Assembly (NCBI RefSeq): GCF_900115565.1 | Contig: NZ_FOWW01000013.1 | Location: 54,618-118,617, forward strand | Source of the DNA: Amycolatopsis arida | GTDB taxonomy: Bacteria > Actinomycetota > Actinomycetes > Mycobacteriales > Pseudonocardiaceae | Length of the DNA stretch: 64,000 nt | Reading direction: 5' to 3' | Shown here: positions 55,859 through 64,000 of the stretch, piece after piece | Layout of the letters: each line of letters begins with the position of its first letter | How positions within the stretch are numbered: the stretch's first letter is position 1 | Translations under genes and position numbers: made by a program | The notes under the pieces: generated by a model | What the model was told of the DNA's origin: nothing | The model's input: the letters and a program-made list of their open reading frames with translations, nothing else | The model's database searches: none

Positions 55859-57060
55859 CATCCGTTTCGACTCTGCCGGCCCCGTCACAGCGGGCGCCCT
55901 CACGCCCGGCGCGCGGCGCGGTCCTGGCGGCGGCCATGCTGACGATCATGGCGCCGGCGATCATCTCGCCCAGTCTGCCCGCGATGCGGGAGGTCTTCGC
56001 CGGCACCCCTGGCGCGGACCTCCTCGTCCGCTTCGCGCTGACCGTCACCTCCCTCGCGATCGCCGTCAGCGCCCCCGTCTCCGGGCTGGTCGCCGACCGC
56101 CTGGGGCGCCGTCCGCTGCTGGTCTCCAGCCTCGTGCTGTACGCCATCAGCGGCACCGCCGGATTCTTCGTCACCGACCTGTACCTGCTGCTGGTCACCA
56201 GGGCGCTGCTCGGCATCGCGGTGGGCGCGATCATGACGGCGGTCAGCGCCACGATCACCGACTGGTTCGACGGGCCGCGGCGTGCGTCCTTCCTCGGGCT
56301 GCAGCAGGCCTTCGCCGGCCTGGGCGGTGTCGTCTTCCTGCCGTTGGCCGGACTGCTGGCCGCGGTCAGCTGGCGGGCACCGTTTTGGATCTACCTCGCC
56401 TCGGCCGGCGTCGCCGCGCTCGCCATCCGCGCCCTGCGCCAGGAACCACCGGTCGAGCGCACCGCGGCGCCCGGCCTCTCACGTCCTCGGCGGTCCAGGA
56501 TGACCGGCAGCATCCTCGGCGTGTACGCGCTGGCGTTGGTCGCGACGCTGGCGTTCTACATGGCACCCACCCAACTGCCGTTCCTGCTCAGCAGCCACGG
56601 CAGCGGACCCACCCTCACCGGCGCGGTGATCGCCGGGAGCACCCTGTCCAGCGCGATCGGCGCTCTGGCCTTCCCGGCACTGCGCCGGCGCCTGAGGCCC
56701 GCCACGATCACCGCGGTTAGCATCGCCCTGCTCGGCGCGGGCTGGCTGCTGGTCGGCACGGCCGAGGCCGTTGCCCAGATCGCGGCCGGGCTGCTCGTCG
56801 GCGGCGTCGGGGTCGGATTCGTCGTACCCAACCTCAACCTGCGGCTCAGCGAGCTCGCCCACCCCGACCAGCGCGGCCGGGTCCTCAGCGGCCTGGTCAC
56901 GGGCGTCTTCCTCGGACAGTTCCTGTCCCCACTGGTCATCCAACCCCTCGTCCAGAGCACCGGCATCGCCGCCGCCTTCACCTGGACCGGGATCGCGATG
57001 GCAGCAGCCGCCGCCCTCGCACCGTGGGTGACACGTAGGGCCCGCGCCGCCGTCGGCTAA
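55855..57060 (+). CDS. MFS transporter
   Basis: 401 residues, twelve helices. MFS motif A at GLVADRLGRRPLLV (about 79-92), motif C-like region GLQQAFAGLGGVVFLPLAG. Drug:H+ antiporter-like. Preceded by its small membrane partner and controlled, by inference, by the TetR at 54929. Confidence 0.87.
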   Translation: MTSVSTLPAPSQRAPSRPARGAVLAAAMLTIMAPAIISPSLPAMREVFAGTPGADLLVRFALTVTSLAIAVSAPVSGLVADRLGRRPLLVSSLVLYAISGTAGFFVTDLYLLLVTRALLGIAVGAIMTAVSATITDWFDGPRRASFLGLQQAFAGLGGVVFLPLAGLLAAVSWRAPFWIYLASAGVAALAIRALRQEPPVERTAAPGLSRPRRSRMTGSILGVYALALVATLAFYMAPTQLPFLLSSHGSGPTLTGAVIAGSTLSSAIGALAFPALRRRLRPATITAVSIALLGAGWLLVGTAEAVAQIAAGLLVGGVGVGFVVPNLNLRLSELAHPDQRGRVLSGLVTGVFLGQFLSPLVIQPLVQSTGIAAAFTWTGIAMAAAAALAPWVTRRARAAVG

Positions 57061-57125
57061 CCAACCCACGCCCCACCGGACCACGACAACCCATCACAAC
57101 CAACACCACACGAAAGGAAAGACCG

Positions 57126-57539
57126 ATGATCCTCCACGGCATCCGCTTCACCCTCAAGCCCGGCGTCACACCGCAACAGCTCGAGGAGGCCCTCGAGAGC
57201 CTGCGCAACCACGGCCGGATCCCGCCCGTGACGTCCTTCGTCGTCGGCCGCGACTACGGCGGTGACTACGAGTGGGGAGCCACCTGGGCGATCGAGGACC
57301 TCGACCGCTACTGGGAGTACCTCATCCACCCCGCACACCTCCACACCGACCGCATCGGACTACCGCTGATCGACAAGATGACCTCGTTCGACATCACCGA
57401 CGACCCCGACCCGGACGTCGGCGCAAAGATCGCCGCCCTGCATCAGCGCCGCTACGACAACATCCCCGACATCGCCGAGCTGGTCTCCGACCTGGGAGAG
57501 TACAAAGGAAGCGCCGCACCGGGCCCGCACGGCAACTGA
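57126..57539 (+). CDS. Dabb-family (stress-responsive A/B barrel) protein
   Basis: 137 residues. N-terminal MILHGIRFTLKPGVTPQQLEEALESLR and a YGGDYEWGATWAIEDLDRYWEYLIHPAH core match the dimeric alpha/beta barrel family. Some members are cyclases or decarboxylases, such as olivetolic acid cyclase. The C-terminal extension is longer than usual. GAAAGGAAAGACC precedes ATG 57126. Last gene of the MFS operon; it may act on the exported compound. Confidence 0.78.
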   Translation: MILHGIRFTLKPGVTPQQLEEALESLRNHGRIPPVTSFVVGRDYGGDYEWGATWAIEDLDRYWEYLIHPAHLHTDRIGLPLIDKMTSFDITDDPDPDVGAKIAALHQRRYDNIPDIAELVSDLGEYKGSAAPGPHGN

Positions 57540-57562
57540 CCACCACGTCAGACCCCTGAACA

Positions 57563-57598
57563 GGAGGGCGCCCGTCCCGGCCGGGGCGGGCGCCCTCC
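57563..57598 (+). terminator. Strong 12-bp hairpin after Dabb gene
   Basis: GGAGGGCGCCCG pairs perfectly with CGGGCGCCCTCC around a 12-nt loop. Confidence 0.75.
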
Positions 57599-57609
57599 AG
57601 CAGTCTGCA

Positions 57610-57991
57610 CAGCGCGGGCACCAGGACGCCCCAACGACGTTGCAGAGCCGGTTGCGTACGAGTGCCTCGAGGTCGCCGACTTCCTCCGCAACCGCCGAGC
57701 TGGACAACACCCGAGCGGGCCGCGCTCGACCACAGCGTGACCGTACGGCGCGGCCAGGGTTACACCCTGCGCGTCAGCGCAGCGCCCGCCCTCCACCGCC
57801 AACTCCTGGCCCACTGCCAACCCCTCGACGACACCCCGGACCTCCCCGGCGCAGCGCAAGGCCCGCCGCGAGTACGAGAACCGCGTCAACGCTCTCCCGG
57901 CTACAGCCGGACCACGACCGGCCAGACCTACGATGAGACCAAGGCATTCGCGGAAGTCCTCGACACGCCGGCGAAACCGGTCGCTGCTTGA
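57610..57991 (+). pseudogene. Plasmid/ICE-type hypothetical protein, multiply frameshifted
   Basis: Several frames join: VAYECLEVADFLRNRRAG, DHSVTVRRGQGYTLRVSAAPA and LHRQLLAHCQPLDD, SPAQRKARREYENRVNAL. This order and style match small proteins carried by Streptomyces-like integrative plasmids. At least three shifts; no function known. Confidence 0.35.
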
Positions 57992-58040
57992 CAGCTAGCA
58001 AGATCGGAGGTCTCCCGTATCCCGGCGGTCCCCCTACTAG

Positions 58041-58358
58041 GGGGCTGTTGCGGCCCAGCTCGCGGCTGATCGTCGAGGGGCTACGCCCCAGCCGAGCGGC
58101 GATCTGACGCATCGACTCCCCGCGCGCACCGGCCAACGCGATCTCCTCGCGCTCGGCGAAGCTCAGGTAGCGGCCCTGCAAGTCCCGACCGCGCCGGGGG
58201 CCGAACCCGCCCGCGGCGGCCACCCAGCGCGTGCCCTTCTTGCGGTACGTGCCGGCCTGGGCGGCAGCGTCGGTGATGAACTCCCCGCGCTGCAGCGCCG
58301 CCCAGAACGTCTGCACCACCCCCGGCAGCATCCGGTCGGAGAACCTCGTCATCTGCAC
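58041..58358 (-). pseudogene. IS30-family transposase, N-terminal fragment
   Basis: 106 codons from ATG 58358 contain LSFAEREEIALAGARGESMR and QIAARLGRSPSTISRELGRN, the HTH of IS30 transposases. Homology ends at about 58041; the DDE catalytic domain is missing. Confidence 0.65.
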
Positions 58359-58679
58359 TTGTCTCCCTTGCTCGGCCTCCCATTCTCACCGTCGCTCGTC
58401 GGGCCTCCAGGTCGTTCGTCCTCACTGCGCTGCGGGCGCTCCGCCTGGACCCCCTCCTCGACGACGGCAACCGCAGCCAGGACCGAGGAAGGGAGGGTGG
58501 ATCATGATCTCGGCCGCAGTGTTGCGACGACCGCGAGAACCCAAGGTTCGGCCAGCGGGACGGGTCCGGTGACCGTTGTCCTGGTCGCCGCTGGTGGCTG
58601 TCGGGCTATGGTCGTCCTGGTACTCGTGCGAGTGGTCGCGTCGCGGGTGGGCTCCTCGCTAGGTGGGAGCCGCCTGGTG
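58359..58679. other. Intergenic region beside the IS30 scrap
   Basis: No gene supported on either strand. Confidence 0.4.
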
Positions 58680-60239
58680 TTACACGGGTTTTCGGCGAGA
58701 GGCTGATTCTCGGTCGAGCATGGTGTGGGCTCGGCAGCCGATGTGGGTGAGCGTCCGGTGGAGGTCCTCGAAGATCCGGCATACGGCGTGCCGGGTGAGG
58801 CGGGAGAGCACCCAGAGCGAGAACAGGCTGGTCGGTGGCGATGTCATGGACATGACTTGGAAGTACCGGTTGGCGAGGGCGCTGTCGTGCACGGCGACGC
58901 TGAGCACGAGATCGATGTAGCGGCGTATGGTGCGCAGCCCACGAGGCGGTTCTGCGCCGTGCATGCGCACGGCAGGCCAACGCAGGTCTTCGATGGTGGT
59001 CACCATCCACGCGCTCGATATCGCACGCGCCGCGAGACGGTGGTAGCGCAGTTCGAGCGATGCCACTGGGCCGGACTCTCGACGCAGGCAGTCGCGCAGT
59101 GCGAGGGCTTGGATCGCGGCGACGGTCATGCCTTGCGCGTACACGGGGTTGAAGGAGCACACGGCGTCGCCGATGGCGATCAGGCCGGAGGGCCGGTGGG
59201 ACATGTGTTCGAAGTGTCGCCATCGGCTGGTGGGGGTGCGCCAGCCTCGGATCGGGCTCACGGGCCGCGCACTGCAGATCGCTTGGTGAACGCTCGGGTC
59301 GGGCAGCGCCTGGGCCCAACTCAGGAAGCCGTCCTCGTCGGTGGGGACCCGCTGCCCGTTCCCCCCGCCGAGGGTGACGTGCCACCGATCGTTCTCGATC
59401 TCGATGATCGACCCGACGCGGGGGTTGTCCGGTGCCCGGCTCTGGACCACGAGGCTCTTGAAGTCCTGCCGGACGCCGCCTGGGCGCTGATAGATGCGCG
59501 AAGCGTAGGAGAGCTCGGATGTGAGGATTTCTTCGTCGACCGGGCCGTAGCCCAGGTCGGTCAGCCAAGCATGGAGGTGGGACTGACGTCCCGAGGCGTC
59601 GACGATGAGGTCACCGAAGAGACTCCGGTTGTCGTGCGGTCCGGCGGCCTCGTCGGTGTCCGGGTCGGGTGCCGTCTGGGTGGCGCCGCCTCGGCGTCGT
59701 ACCTGTACCCCGCAGACCTGGCTGCGGTTGTCCTCGCGAGCCAGCAGCCCTACGACGGCGGTGGATGCGACGAACTCGACCCGCGGGTGGTGCGAGAGGA
59801 TGTCACGCAGGTGCCACTCGAGCAGGGCGCGACTGAAGAACAGCGCGCCGCCCTCGATCTGCTGGGTCAGGGGCAGCAAACCTTTCGGGGTCACGAACCG
59901 GGCTTGGGCGATGGTGGTGACGTGGGCGGCGCCGTCGCTGGCGAGCCGTTCGCGCAGCTCGGGGAACAGCTCGTGGAGGATCTCCGCGCCGCGCGGCATC
60001 AGGGCGTGGGCATGGTGGGATTGCGGTGCACCGCTGCGGTGGCCGGGTGTGGCGGGGAATCGGTCGCGGTCGAGAACGAGGACCTCGGTGAACTGTTCGG
60101 ACAGCACCCGAGCGGCAAGCAGCCCGCTGATGCCCGCACCGACCACGATCGCGCGTGATCGGCTATGCGGCGTCCCAGAGATGTCGGTCACGGATGTCTC
60201 CGAGGGATTCGAGGCCGTCGTCGGAGTGGCCCTGGTCAT
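58680..60239 (-). CDS. FAD-dependent monooxygenase/epoxidase
   Basis: 519 residues. FAD site AIVVGAGISGLLAARVLSEQFTEVLVLDRD (about 29-58) and third motif PSGLIAIGDAVCSFNPVYAQGMTVAAIQA (about 353-381) with the conserved GD. The architecture resembles class E-type epoxidases used on polyenes and polyketides. Its ATG overlaps the carotenoid oxygenase stop (TGATG), so it is translationally coupled. Likely oxidises an isoprenoid or the cleavage product made by that enzyme; inferred from pairing. Confidence 0.85.
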   Translation of the reverse strand: MTRATPTTASNPSETSVTDISGTPHSRSRAIVVGAGISGLLAARVLSEQFTEVLVLDRDRFPATPGHRSGAPQSHHAHALMPRGAEILHELFPELRERLASDGAAHVTTIAQARFVTPKGLLPLTQQIEGGALFFSRALLEWHLRDILSHHPRVEFVASTAVVGLLAREDNRSQVCGVQVRRRGGATQTAPDPDTDEAAGPHDNRSLFGDLIVDASGRQSHLHAWLTDLGYGPVDEEILTSELSYASRIYQRPGGVRQDFKSLVVQSRAPDNPRVGSIIEIENDRWHVTLGGGNGQRVPTDEDGFLSWAQALPDPSVHQAICSARPVSPIRGWRTPTSRWRHFEHMSHRPSGLIAIGDAVCSFNPVYAQGMTVAAIQALALRDCLRRESGPVASLELRYHRLAARAISSAWMVTTIEDLRWPAVRMHGAEPPRGLRTIRRYIDLVLSVAVHDSALANRYFQVMSMTSPPTSLFSLWVLSRLTRHAVCRIFEDLHRTLTHIGCRAHTMLDRESASRRKPV

Positions 60240-61693
60240 CAGGTGGGCAGCCAGTTGCCGTGGAAGCCGTGCGGTACCCGGGCGGGCAGCAGGACCTCGG
60301 CGACGGTGTCCAGGGACGCGGCGTCGAGCAGCGTCAGCCGGGACCGGTCACGGTCGGCGTCGTAGACGAATCCCATGAGCACGCCATCGTGCTCGGCGGC
60401 GTCGGCGCCGGAGGGGACGAACACGAACTCGCCTGCCTGGACGTGGGTGCCGAGGCGGCGGCGGGTGGTGGTGCCGGCGTCGAGGTCGTGACGCAGCACC
60501 GCGTCACCGATCGGGTCGCCGATGCGGTCGGCGGCGCTGACCGTGTACGCGTAGCGGTGTCGGCGCCCGACGAGGCGTTCGTCGGCGCGCGGGAACTCCT
60601 GCTCGCGGTCGTCGAGTACCGTCTCGCTGACCCGGCCGGTGCGGAGGTCGAGCCGCCAGCGGTGCAGCCTCGGGTGCTCTCCGGACGGGCCGTGCGGGTC
60701 GGCGGCGAACATCCGGTGGTGCCGCACGGCGTCGACGACCACCGTGTCGCCGTCGTCGTAGGCACCGACGGTGTGGAAGACGTACATCGGGTCGACGTCG
60801 AACCACCGAACTTCGGCGCTGCCGCCGTCGCGGGGCATCACGCCGATCCGGGCCGGGTAGTGGTCGTCCCAGCTGTAGGGCATGTCGCCGTTGGCCCCGC
60901 CGCGCGCGCCGATGACGCGGGACGTGATCGGGTCGGGCACGCGGACGCGCCCGATCAGCCCGGACAGAACGAGCTCGACACTGCGGCGCAGCGGGGCGGG
61001 GATCCCGGCCGTCGCGGCACCCTTGGCGGGGTCGAACACGACCGGCAGGTCGAGGAACACGACGTGGCGTTCGGTCAGGGCGAAGTCGTGCATCATCGGG
61101 CTCCCGGTGACCTCGACGTCGACCGTGCGCCGGGCCCGCCCGTCGAGCCCGATCACCGAGTACTGGACCGTGTTGCCGCGCCCGAAGTGGTAGTTCACCG
61201 CGTGCATCTCCCCGGTGACCGGGTCGTGCTTGGGGTGGGCGGCGTAGCCGCCACGAACGGTGCCGTCGAAATCGCACGGGCCGACGGTGTCGAGCTCGTC
61301 GGTCAGCTCGTAGGGCGCCGGTCCCGCCTCGACCAGCGCGAGGGTCCGCCCTGCATGGGCGGTGACGTTGGTGTTGGCGGCAAAGCCCGGGATCGCCGCC
61401 GACCGGGCGCGGGGTCGGGGCGGCTCGCCGAGGGCCGCGGCCACGGCTTCGGAGCGGACCCACCGGTTGCGGTACCACTCGGCGCGCCCGTCGCGCAGGC
61501 GCACGCCGTGCACCATGCCGTCGCCCAGGAACCAGTGGTAGGCGTCTTGGTCGATCTCGCCGATCGGGTTCGGGCCGTTGCGCACGTAGCGCCCGTCGAG
61601 GTGGGTCGGGATCGTCCCGGTCACCTCGAGCTCGGTCAGAGTCTTCTCATCGCTGACCGGGGCGTAATTGCCGGTCAGATAGGGGTTACCCAT
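60239..61693 (-). CDS. Carotenoid cleavage oxygenase (RPE65/CCO family)
   Basis: 484 residues, seven-bladed propeller enzymes with four His around Fe(II). Likely ligands: AVNYHF, SPMMHDFALTERH, YVFHTVGAYDD and the C-terminal VPHGFHGNWLP. Start motif NGPNPIGEID and HWFLGDGMVHGV are family hallmarks. The products cleave C=C bonds of carotenoids or of aryl alkenes such as stilbenes; the sequence alone does not say which. Length is typical. First gene of a two-gene operon repressed, by inference, by the divergent TetR. Confidence 0.9.
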   Translation of the reverse strand: MGNPYLTGNYAPVSDEKTLTELEVTGTIPTHLDGRYVRNGPNPIGEIDQDAYHWFLGDGMVHGVRLRDGRAEWYRNRWVRSEAVAAALGEPPRPRARSAAIPGFAANTNVTAHAGRTLALVEAGPAPYELTDELDTVGPCDFDGTVRGGYAAHPKHDPVTGEMHAVNYHFGRGNTVQYSVIGLDGRARRTVDVEVTGSPMMHDFALTERHVVFLDLPVVFDPAKGAATAGIPAPLRRSVELVLSGLIGRVRVPDPITSRVIGARGGANGDMPYSWDDHYPARIGVMPRDGGSAEVRWFDVDPMYVFHTVGAYDDGDTVVVDAVRHHRMFAADPHGPSGEHPRLHRWRLDLRTGRVSETVLDDREQEFPRADERLVGRRHRYAYTVSAADRIGDPIGDAVLRHDLDAGTTTRRRLGTHVQAGEFVFVPSGADAAEHDGVLMGFVYDADRDRSRLTLLDAASLDTVAEVLLPARVPHGFHGNWLPT

Positions 61694-61713
61694 GTCGCGC
61701 TCCCACCTCCTCT

Positions 61714-61755
61714 GCTATAACATCGTTATAGCACGAGGGAACATAACACGGTTAT
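61714..61755. promoter_or_regulatory. Twin TetR operators between CCO and tetR
   Basis: GCTATAAC-ATC-GTTATAGC (61714-61732) is a perfect 19-bp palindrome. ATAAC-ACG-GTTAT (61743-61755) repeats its core 26 bp away, just before the tetR start. Such duplicated sites are typical of divergent TetR control. Confidence 0.75.
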
Positions 61756-61757
61756 AG

Positions 61758-62432
61758 GTGGTGGGCAAGGGCGTGGCTACAACGGACCAGGCCGCTGACA
61801 TGCGGGCGCGGCTAGTGGAGGCCGCCATCGAGCTGCTGGACGCCGAGGGGCCAGCAGCGGTGCAGGCGCGGCGCCTAGCCCGGGAGATCGGCGCCTCGAC
61901 GATGGCGGTCTACCACTACTTCGGCGGCATGCCCGCGCTGCTGCGCGCCGTCTGCGACGAGGGCTTCCGCCGCCTTGAGGCCCACCTCGCCGCCGTGGCG
62001 ATCACCGAGGACCCCATCACCGACATCGTCCGGCTGGGGGCCGCCTACCGCCGCGCTGCCCGAGAAAACCCCCACCTCTACGACATGATGTTCGGGCTCG
62101 CCGCGCCCGGCGGCCACCGACCCGAACCGGCCCCCCACGACGACGGGGGTGGCAGGCCCGGCCCAGGCGACGCGGCCTACGGCCACCTCGTGGCCGCCGC
62201 CCACCGAGCAGTGCAGGCCGGGAGCATCCGGCCCGCTGAGCCGGCCCTCATCGCCGCCCAGCTCTGGAGCATGCTGCACGGCTTCGTCGCGCTCGAACTC
62301 GCAGGCCATTTCCGTCAGCTGCCCGAGGCAGCCGACCAGGTCCTGGCCCCTCTCGGGACAAACCTGCTCATCGGCCTTGGCGGTGAACCCGACCACGTCC
62401 TGGCCACCGCGGCGCAAGCGCCGATCGAGTAA
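61758..62432 (+). CDS. TetR-family regulator of the carotenoid oxygenase operon
   Basis: 224 residues from GTG 61758. HTH about 18-62 (LVEAAIELLDAEGPAAVQARRLAREIGASTMAVYHYFGGMPALL). The ligand domain has the TetR_C-like WSMLHGFVALELAGHF. The operator pair immediately upstream and the divergent operon indicate its target. Confidence 0.88.
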   Translation: MVGKGVATTDQAADMRARLVEAAIELLDAEGPAAVQARRLAREIGASTMAVYHYFGGMPALLRAVCDEGFRRLEAHLAAVAITEDPITDIVRLGAAYRRAARENPHLYDMMFGLAAPGGHRPEPAPHDDGGGRPGPGDAAYGHLVAAAHRAVQAGSIRPAEPALIAAQLWSMLHGFVALELAGHFRQLPEAADQVLAPLGTNLLIGLGGEPDHVLATAAQAPIE

Positions 62433-62494
62433 CCAGCAAGCCGGACTCGATAACCCGGAGCCCTGCCGCCCCGACCGTCACAGGAGGGTGGGCC

Positions 62495-62818
62495 GTGCGC
62501 ATCGCCGAGCTCAGCGCCCGAGCGGCGTATCGATCCCGACCATCAAGTTCTATCTGCGAGAACAGCTGCTCGCGCCAGGGCGCCTCGAGGCACCCAACCA
62601 GGCGCACTACGACCGGGAGCATCTGCACCAGTTGCGGCTCATCCGTGCACTGATCGATGTGGGCGGGCTGTCGGTCGCGGCGACCGGCGATGTATTAGAC
62701 GGGGCCAGCGGACCCGACCGCGACCCGGTTACTACGGCGACCCCAACTCCTGATCACCGTCGCCGAATGCGATACTCTCGGTTGAGCACGAACTCAAGCA
62801 TCGAGTCCTGGTCCTGAT
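62495..62818 (+). pseudogene. MerR-family regulator with a frameshift
   Basis: AGGAGGG precedes GTG 62495. VRIAELSARA then, one base out of frame near 62522, SIPTIKFYLREQLLAPGRL, HYDREHLHQLRLIRALIDVGGLSVA: the MerR winged HTH and first coiled segment. The effector half is replaced by unrelated codons to 62818. A single inserted A would restore the N-terminus. Confidence 0.6.
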
Positions 62819-63247
62819 GGCTGCGGACCCTTGGGTTCAGGATGAGGAACCCAAGTTTCGGGGAACCCACTTACTTCGTGATCTACCCAGCGACCGTCCT
62901 GTCGAGCTACCTATTAGAGCGGTAGCCCCCCAAGGGCTTGAAGTGGCAGGTCACGCCAGGCGTAAGCCCTACCGATGCTTCGCCCGACTCAGTGGCCGGC
63001 AGGCATGTGAACAGTCAGCCTGGGTGGGTGGTGGCCTGGCGTCACTGGCGAGGTTGTGGTCGCTCTGACTGCGACGGGATCGCGTCTCCTCGTCCCCGGC
63101 TTTCCGTTGTTGGAAGCTCGCGCTGCGCCCTCCTTCTCCCCTTTCGCGGACGCGCGACCTCCTACGCGTGCCAACGCGCATCTTGATCAAATCTGACTAT
63201 GGGAGACCTTCCGCGATGACAATTCACTCCCACACCACAAAGAATGC
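62819..63247. other. Long intergenic region without a supported gene
   Basis: No convincing protein in any frame. The stretch 62900-63080 has many short self-complementary pieces and alternates with GC-rich runs, so a structured RNA cannot be excluded, but I recognise none. Confidence 0.35.
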
Positions 63248-63321
63248 TTGACAAGCCGAAATAGTGCACTCATAAGAATTCATTCTTTGCTTATGAATGA
63301 ACAATACTCTATTTTCGGCTT
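63248..63321 (+). promoter_or_regulatory. AT-rich promoter embedded in a nested hairpin
   Basis: TTGACA (63248-63253), 17-bp spacer, CATAAG (63271-63276) form a strong sigma-A-like promoter pointing right. Outer arms AAGCCGAAATAG (63253-63264) and CTATTTTCGGCTT (63309-63321), and inner CATAAG/CTTATG (63271-63276, 63290-63295), make a nested inverted repeat. GC content is far below the surroundings, suggesting foreign origin or an element end. Confidence 0.55.
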
Positions 63322-63410
63322 TTGAGAAGTAGCGAATTTCACGGTTAGATCTGTCGCGGCCGCTGTCCGCTTCGCTGGGCTGTGCCGGTCGGTGGGCTCA
63401 TGCGGCATGA

Positions 63411-64000
63411 TCGTCGTATGGTCACAAGCGCACCCGCCTGCTCTACGACGGTTCCGACCGGGTCGTCGAGGTGCGCATCCCGGGTCGGTCGGGCACGTCG
63501 AACACCCGCTTCGACTATCAGGACGGGCAAACGGTTGAGACCGACGCCAACGGGCACCAGATCACCTACAAGTTCGACGACCAGGGTCGTCAGATCGAAG
63601 CGGTCGACGCGCTGGGCCACTCCCGCAAGCAGACCTGGACCGCCAACAGTGACGTCGCCGTGACCACCGACGGGTTGAACAACAACACCACCCGCAGCTA
63701 CGACGAGCTGAACAACCTCATCAGCACCGAACTGCCCACCGGCGCTACGACGTCGATCGGCTACACCGACACCGCGCACCCGCACCTGCCGACCTCGGTC
63801 ACCGACCCGCAGGGCAACCAGCTGACCCGGGACTACGACGACGCGGGCAACCTGCTCACCATCCACTCCGAAGGGCTGGACGCTGACCTGCAGGTCAACA
63901 CCTACAACGAACCCAACGGCACCCTGGCCACCCGCACTGACGGCAAGGGCGCGGTGACCCGCTTCGAATACGACCAGGCGGGCAACCTCACCAAGGAGAT
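63411..64000 (+). CDS. RHS/YD-repeat protein fragment (runs off the window)
   Basis: The open frame (after a stop ending at 63410) reads successive YD repeats: RLLYDGSDRVVEV, TDANGHQITYKFDDQGRQIEAVDALGH, LTRDYDDAGNLLTI, TRFEYDQAGNLTKE. RHS proteins are large secreted shells that often deliver C-terminal toxins. There is no start codon, signal peptide or N-terminal plug here, so the gene is 5'-truncated or joined to foreign DNA at about 63411. The 3' end lies outside the window. Confidence 0.75.

Noticed and set aside
62819..63180. Possible group II intron or IS-linked guide RNA
   Set aside because: Some self-complementary pieces exist, but no domain V-like or other recognisable motif was found.

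Overview
The window is high-GC actinomycete chromosome. Evidence: GTG and ATG starts, 4-base ATGA/GTGA overlaps, a furA-katG pair, a popR plus double-clpP locus, BlaI/M56 and DUF305/DUF3105/DUF1707/SHOCT proteins, and many TetR, ArsR and LysR regulators. A pseudonocardial actinomycete (Amycolatopsis or Saccharothrix type) is the most natural guess; this is inferred from protein style and was not tested. No rRNA, tRNA or CRISPR array was seen.

Layout. 0.4-4.6 kb: secreted trypsin-like protease, a heavy-metal P-type ATPase wreck, and a TetR gene divergent from an amine oxidase / membrane protein / SnoaL operon. 4.6-7.4 kb: furA-katG oxidative stress operon behind a compact promoter. 7.6-10.4 kb: secreted S37 peptidase and an HTH regulator-hydrolase operon behind a long inverted repeat. 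10.5-17.1 kb: an envelope/copper-type module, SHOCT / DUF3105-DUF305 and DUF1707 / blaI-M56. Both divergent promoters carry the same box, and a damaged IS21-family element splits the module. 17.2-23.7 kb: LysR regulator divergent from a meta-cleavage aromatic catabolic operon (flavin hydroxylase, extradiol dioxygenase, FAH hydrolase, SDR remnant, C-C hydrolase, cyclase).

24-35 kb: MFS transporter, methyltransferase, fatty acid desaturase, then a graveyard: a frameshifted beta-propeller, a 4.3 kb broken PUFA-synthase-like NPD-KS-AT polyketide synthase joined to a TolB-like tail, and F5/8-type domain scraps. It ends with an intact SDR. 35-41 kb: a hydrolase lacking its serine nucleophile, two intact GNAT genes, and remnants of TetR, MMPL, dienelactone hydrolase, IS982, IS256 and IS5. 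This is a decayed mobile-element region.

41-44.5 kb: two ArsR-SRPBCC modules flank an MFS exporter, each with a dyad operator. 44.6-50.5 kb: a giant secreted subtilase divergent from an OmpR-type two-component system whose likely binding repeat lies between them. 50.7-52.4 kb: clpP pair plus convergent popR-type activator; the second ClpP lacks the catalytic serine. 52.7-58.4 kb: truncated DUF2637 protein, a solitary truncated cas3, and a TetR / 27-codon ORF / terminator / small membrane protein / MFS / Dabb cluster that looks attenuated. Plasmid- and IS30-type scraps follow. 58.7-62.4 kb: carotenoid oxygenase-flavin monooxygenase operon divergent from TetR, with two near-identical palindromes. 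62.5-64 kb: broken MerR gene, an AT-rich hairpin/promoter island, and an RHS-repeat fragment running off the end.

Many ORFs are broken by single-base shifts, several in homopolymer or dinucleotide runs. Some may be sequencing errors, so each frameshift call should be read with that in mind.
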